Origin: DATESZ01 sp035283845
GTDB taxonomy: Bacteria; Desulfobacterota; Syntrophia; Syntrophales; JACQWR01
Reading direction: 5' to 3'
NCBI GenBank assembly: GCA_035283845.1
Contig: DATESZ010000265.1
Span: 1 to 6,641 of the forward strand
Length of the DNA: 6,641 nucleotides
The translations under genes and the position numbers were made by a program. The notes below the pieces were generated by a model. The model worked only from the letters and a program-made list of their open reading frames with translations, was not told the origin of the DNA and did no database searches. Shown piece by piece: positions 6,492-6,641 of this stretch (position 1 is the stretch's first letter; every line of letters begins with the position of its first letter).

Positions 6492-6641
6492 ATAATCTGT
6501 CTCTCATGGTTCAAACAAATTTGTAAATCGCCGCCTCATTCTCGATTTCCAGCTTCCCTTGTGGTAAGCGTAGCTCGCTATAAGCGGCAAAACGGACGTC
6601 GCTTCAGCGAAAACCATCTTTTCAAATACCGTATCCACCTT
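6492..6641. other. Unresolved right-edge segment with several open frames
   Basis: No gene can be called with confidence. On the minus strand, the frame starting at 6641 is open for 45 codons to a TGA at 6506-6504 and begins KVDTVFEKMVFAEA. A second minus frame is open for 30 codons between in-frame TGAs and ends in GKLEIENEAAIYKFV, which looks more like a natural acidic protein tail. The plus-strand frame directly after the ndk stop also stays open to the edge but has no ATG. One reading is a minus-strand gene entering from the right with a frameshift. Another is a repeated intergenic element that happens to read open in several frames. I recognise no family, and no second copy exists in the window. 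Confidence 0.3.

Noticed and set aside
6248..6514. 88-codon open frame on the - strand opposite the ndk 3' half
   Set aside because: It is antisense to the active-site region of Ndk, an unambiguous gene, and lacks family features.
6515..6524. 10-bp palindrome ACAAATTTGT after ndk
   Set aside because: It is short and A/T-rich, is expected several times by chance at this length, and has no adjacent promoter or T-tract.

Overview
The window is an ordinary, gene-dense bacterial chromosomal segment with base composition near 50% GC. It holds five complete protein genes, one truncated gene at the left edge and one unresolved stretch at the right edge. Protein style (FtsK, RimO and Ndk sequences, and the paired FAD-oxidoreductase and SDR) suggests a Desulfobacterota/Deltaproteobacteria member, possibly a Syntrophales-like anaerobe. 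This placement is an inference from recalled family resemblance, not from a marker gene search.

Left block, + strand (1-994): the last 52 codons of a CrtI/phytoene-dehydrogenase-like FAD oxidoreductase, a 72-nt gap, then a complete classical short-chain dehydrogenase/reductase (SDR) with a strong Shine-Dalgarno (SD) site. They probably form the end of one redox operon; its substrate cannot be read from this window.

Central block, - strand (5894 down to 1021): ftsK, rimO and a UMF1-type MFS transporter, read in that order. ftsK and rimO overlap by 4 nt (TTGA), with rimO starting on TTG. The transporter follows rimO after 18 nt. The block combines chromosome translocation at division (FtsK), ribosomal protein S12 methylthiolation (RimO) and a 12-helix membrane transporter. 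It converges with the SDR gene, leaving 26 nt and no visible terminator.

Right block: a 180-nt divergent promoter region separates ftsK (-) from ndk (+), which encodes nucleoside diphosphate kinase. It holds a good sigma70-type promoter for ndk, a weaker one for ftsK, and two short palindromes. After ndk, the last 150 bases read open in three frames and resist a clean gene call; they may be a repeat, a frameshifted gene end or plain intergenic DNA.

I found no tRNA, rRNA, CRISPR array, insertion sequence, phage gene or defence system. I see no convincing evidence for an undescribed system. The findings below are modest and concern gene starts, promoter architecture and the unexplained right edge.
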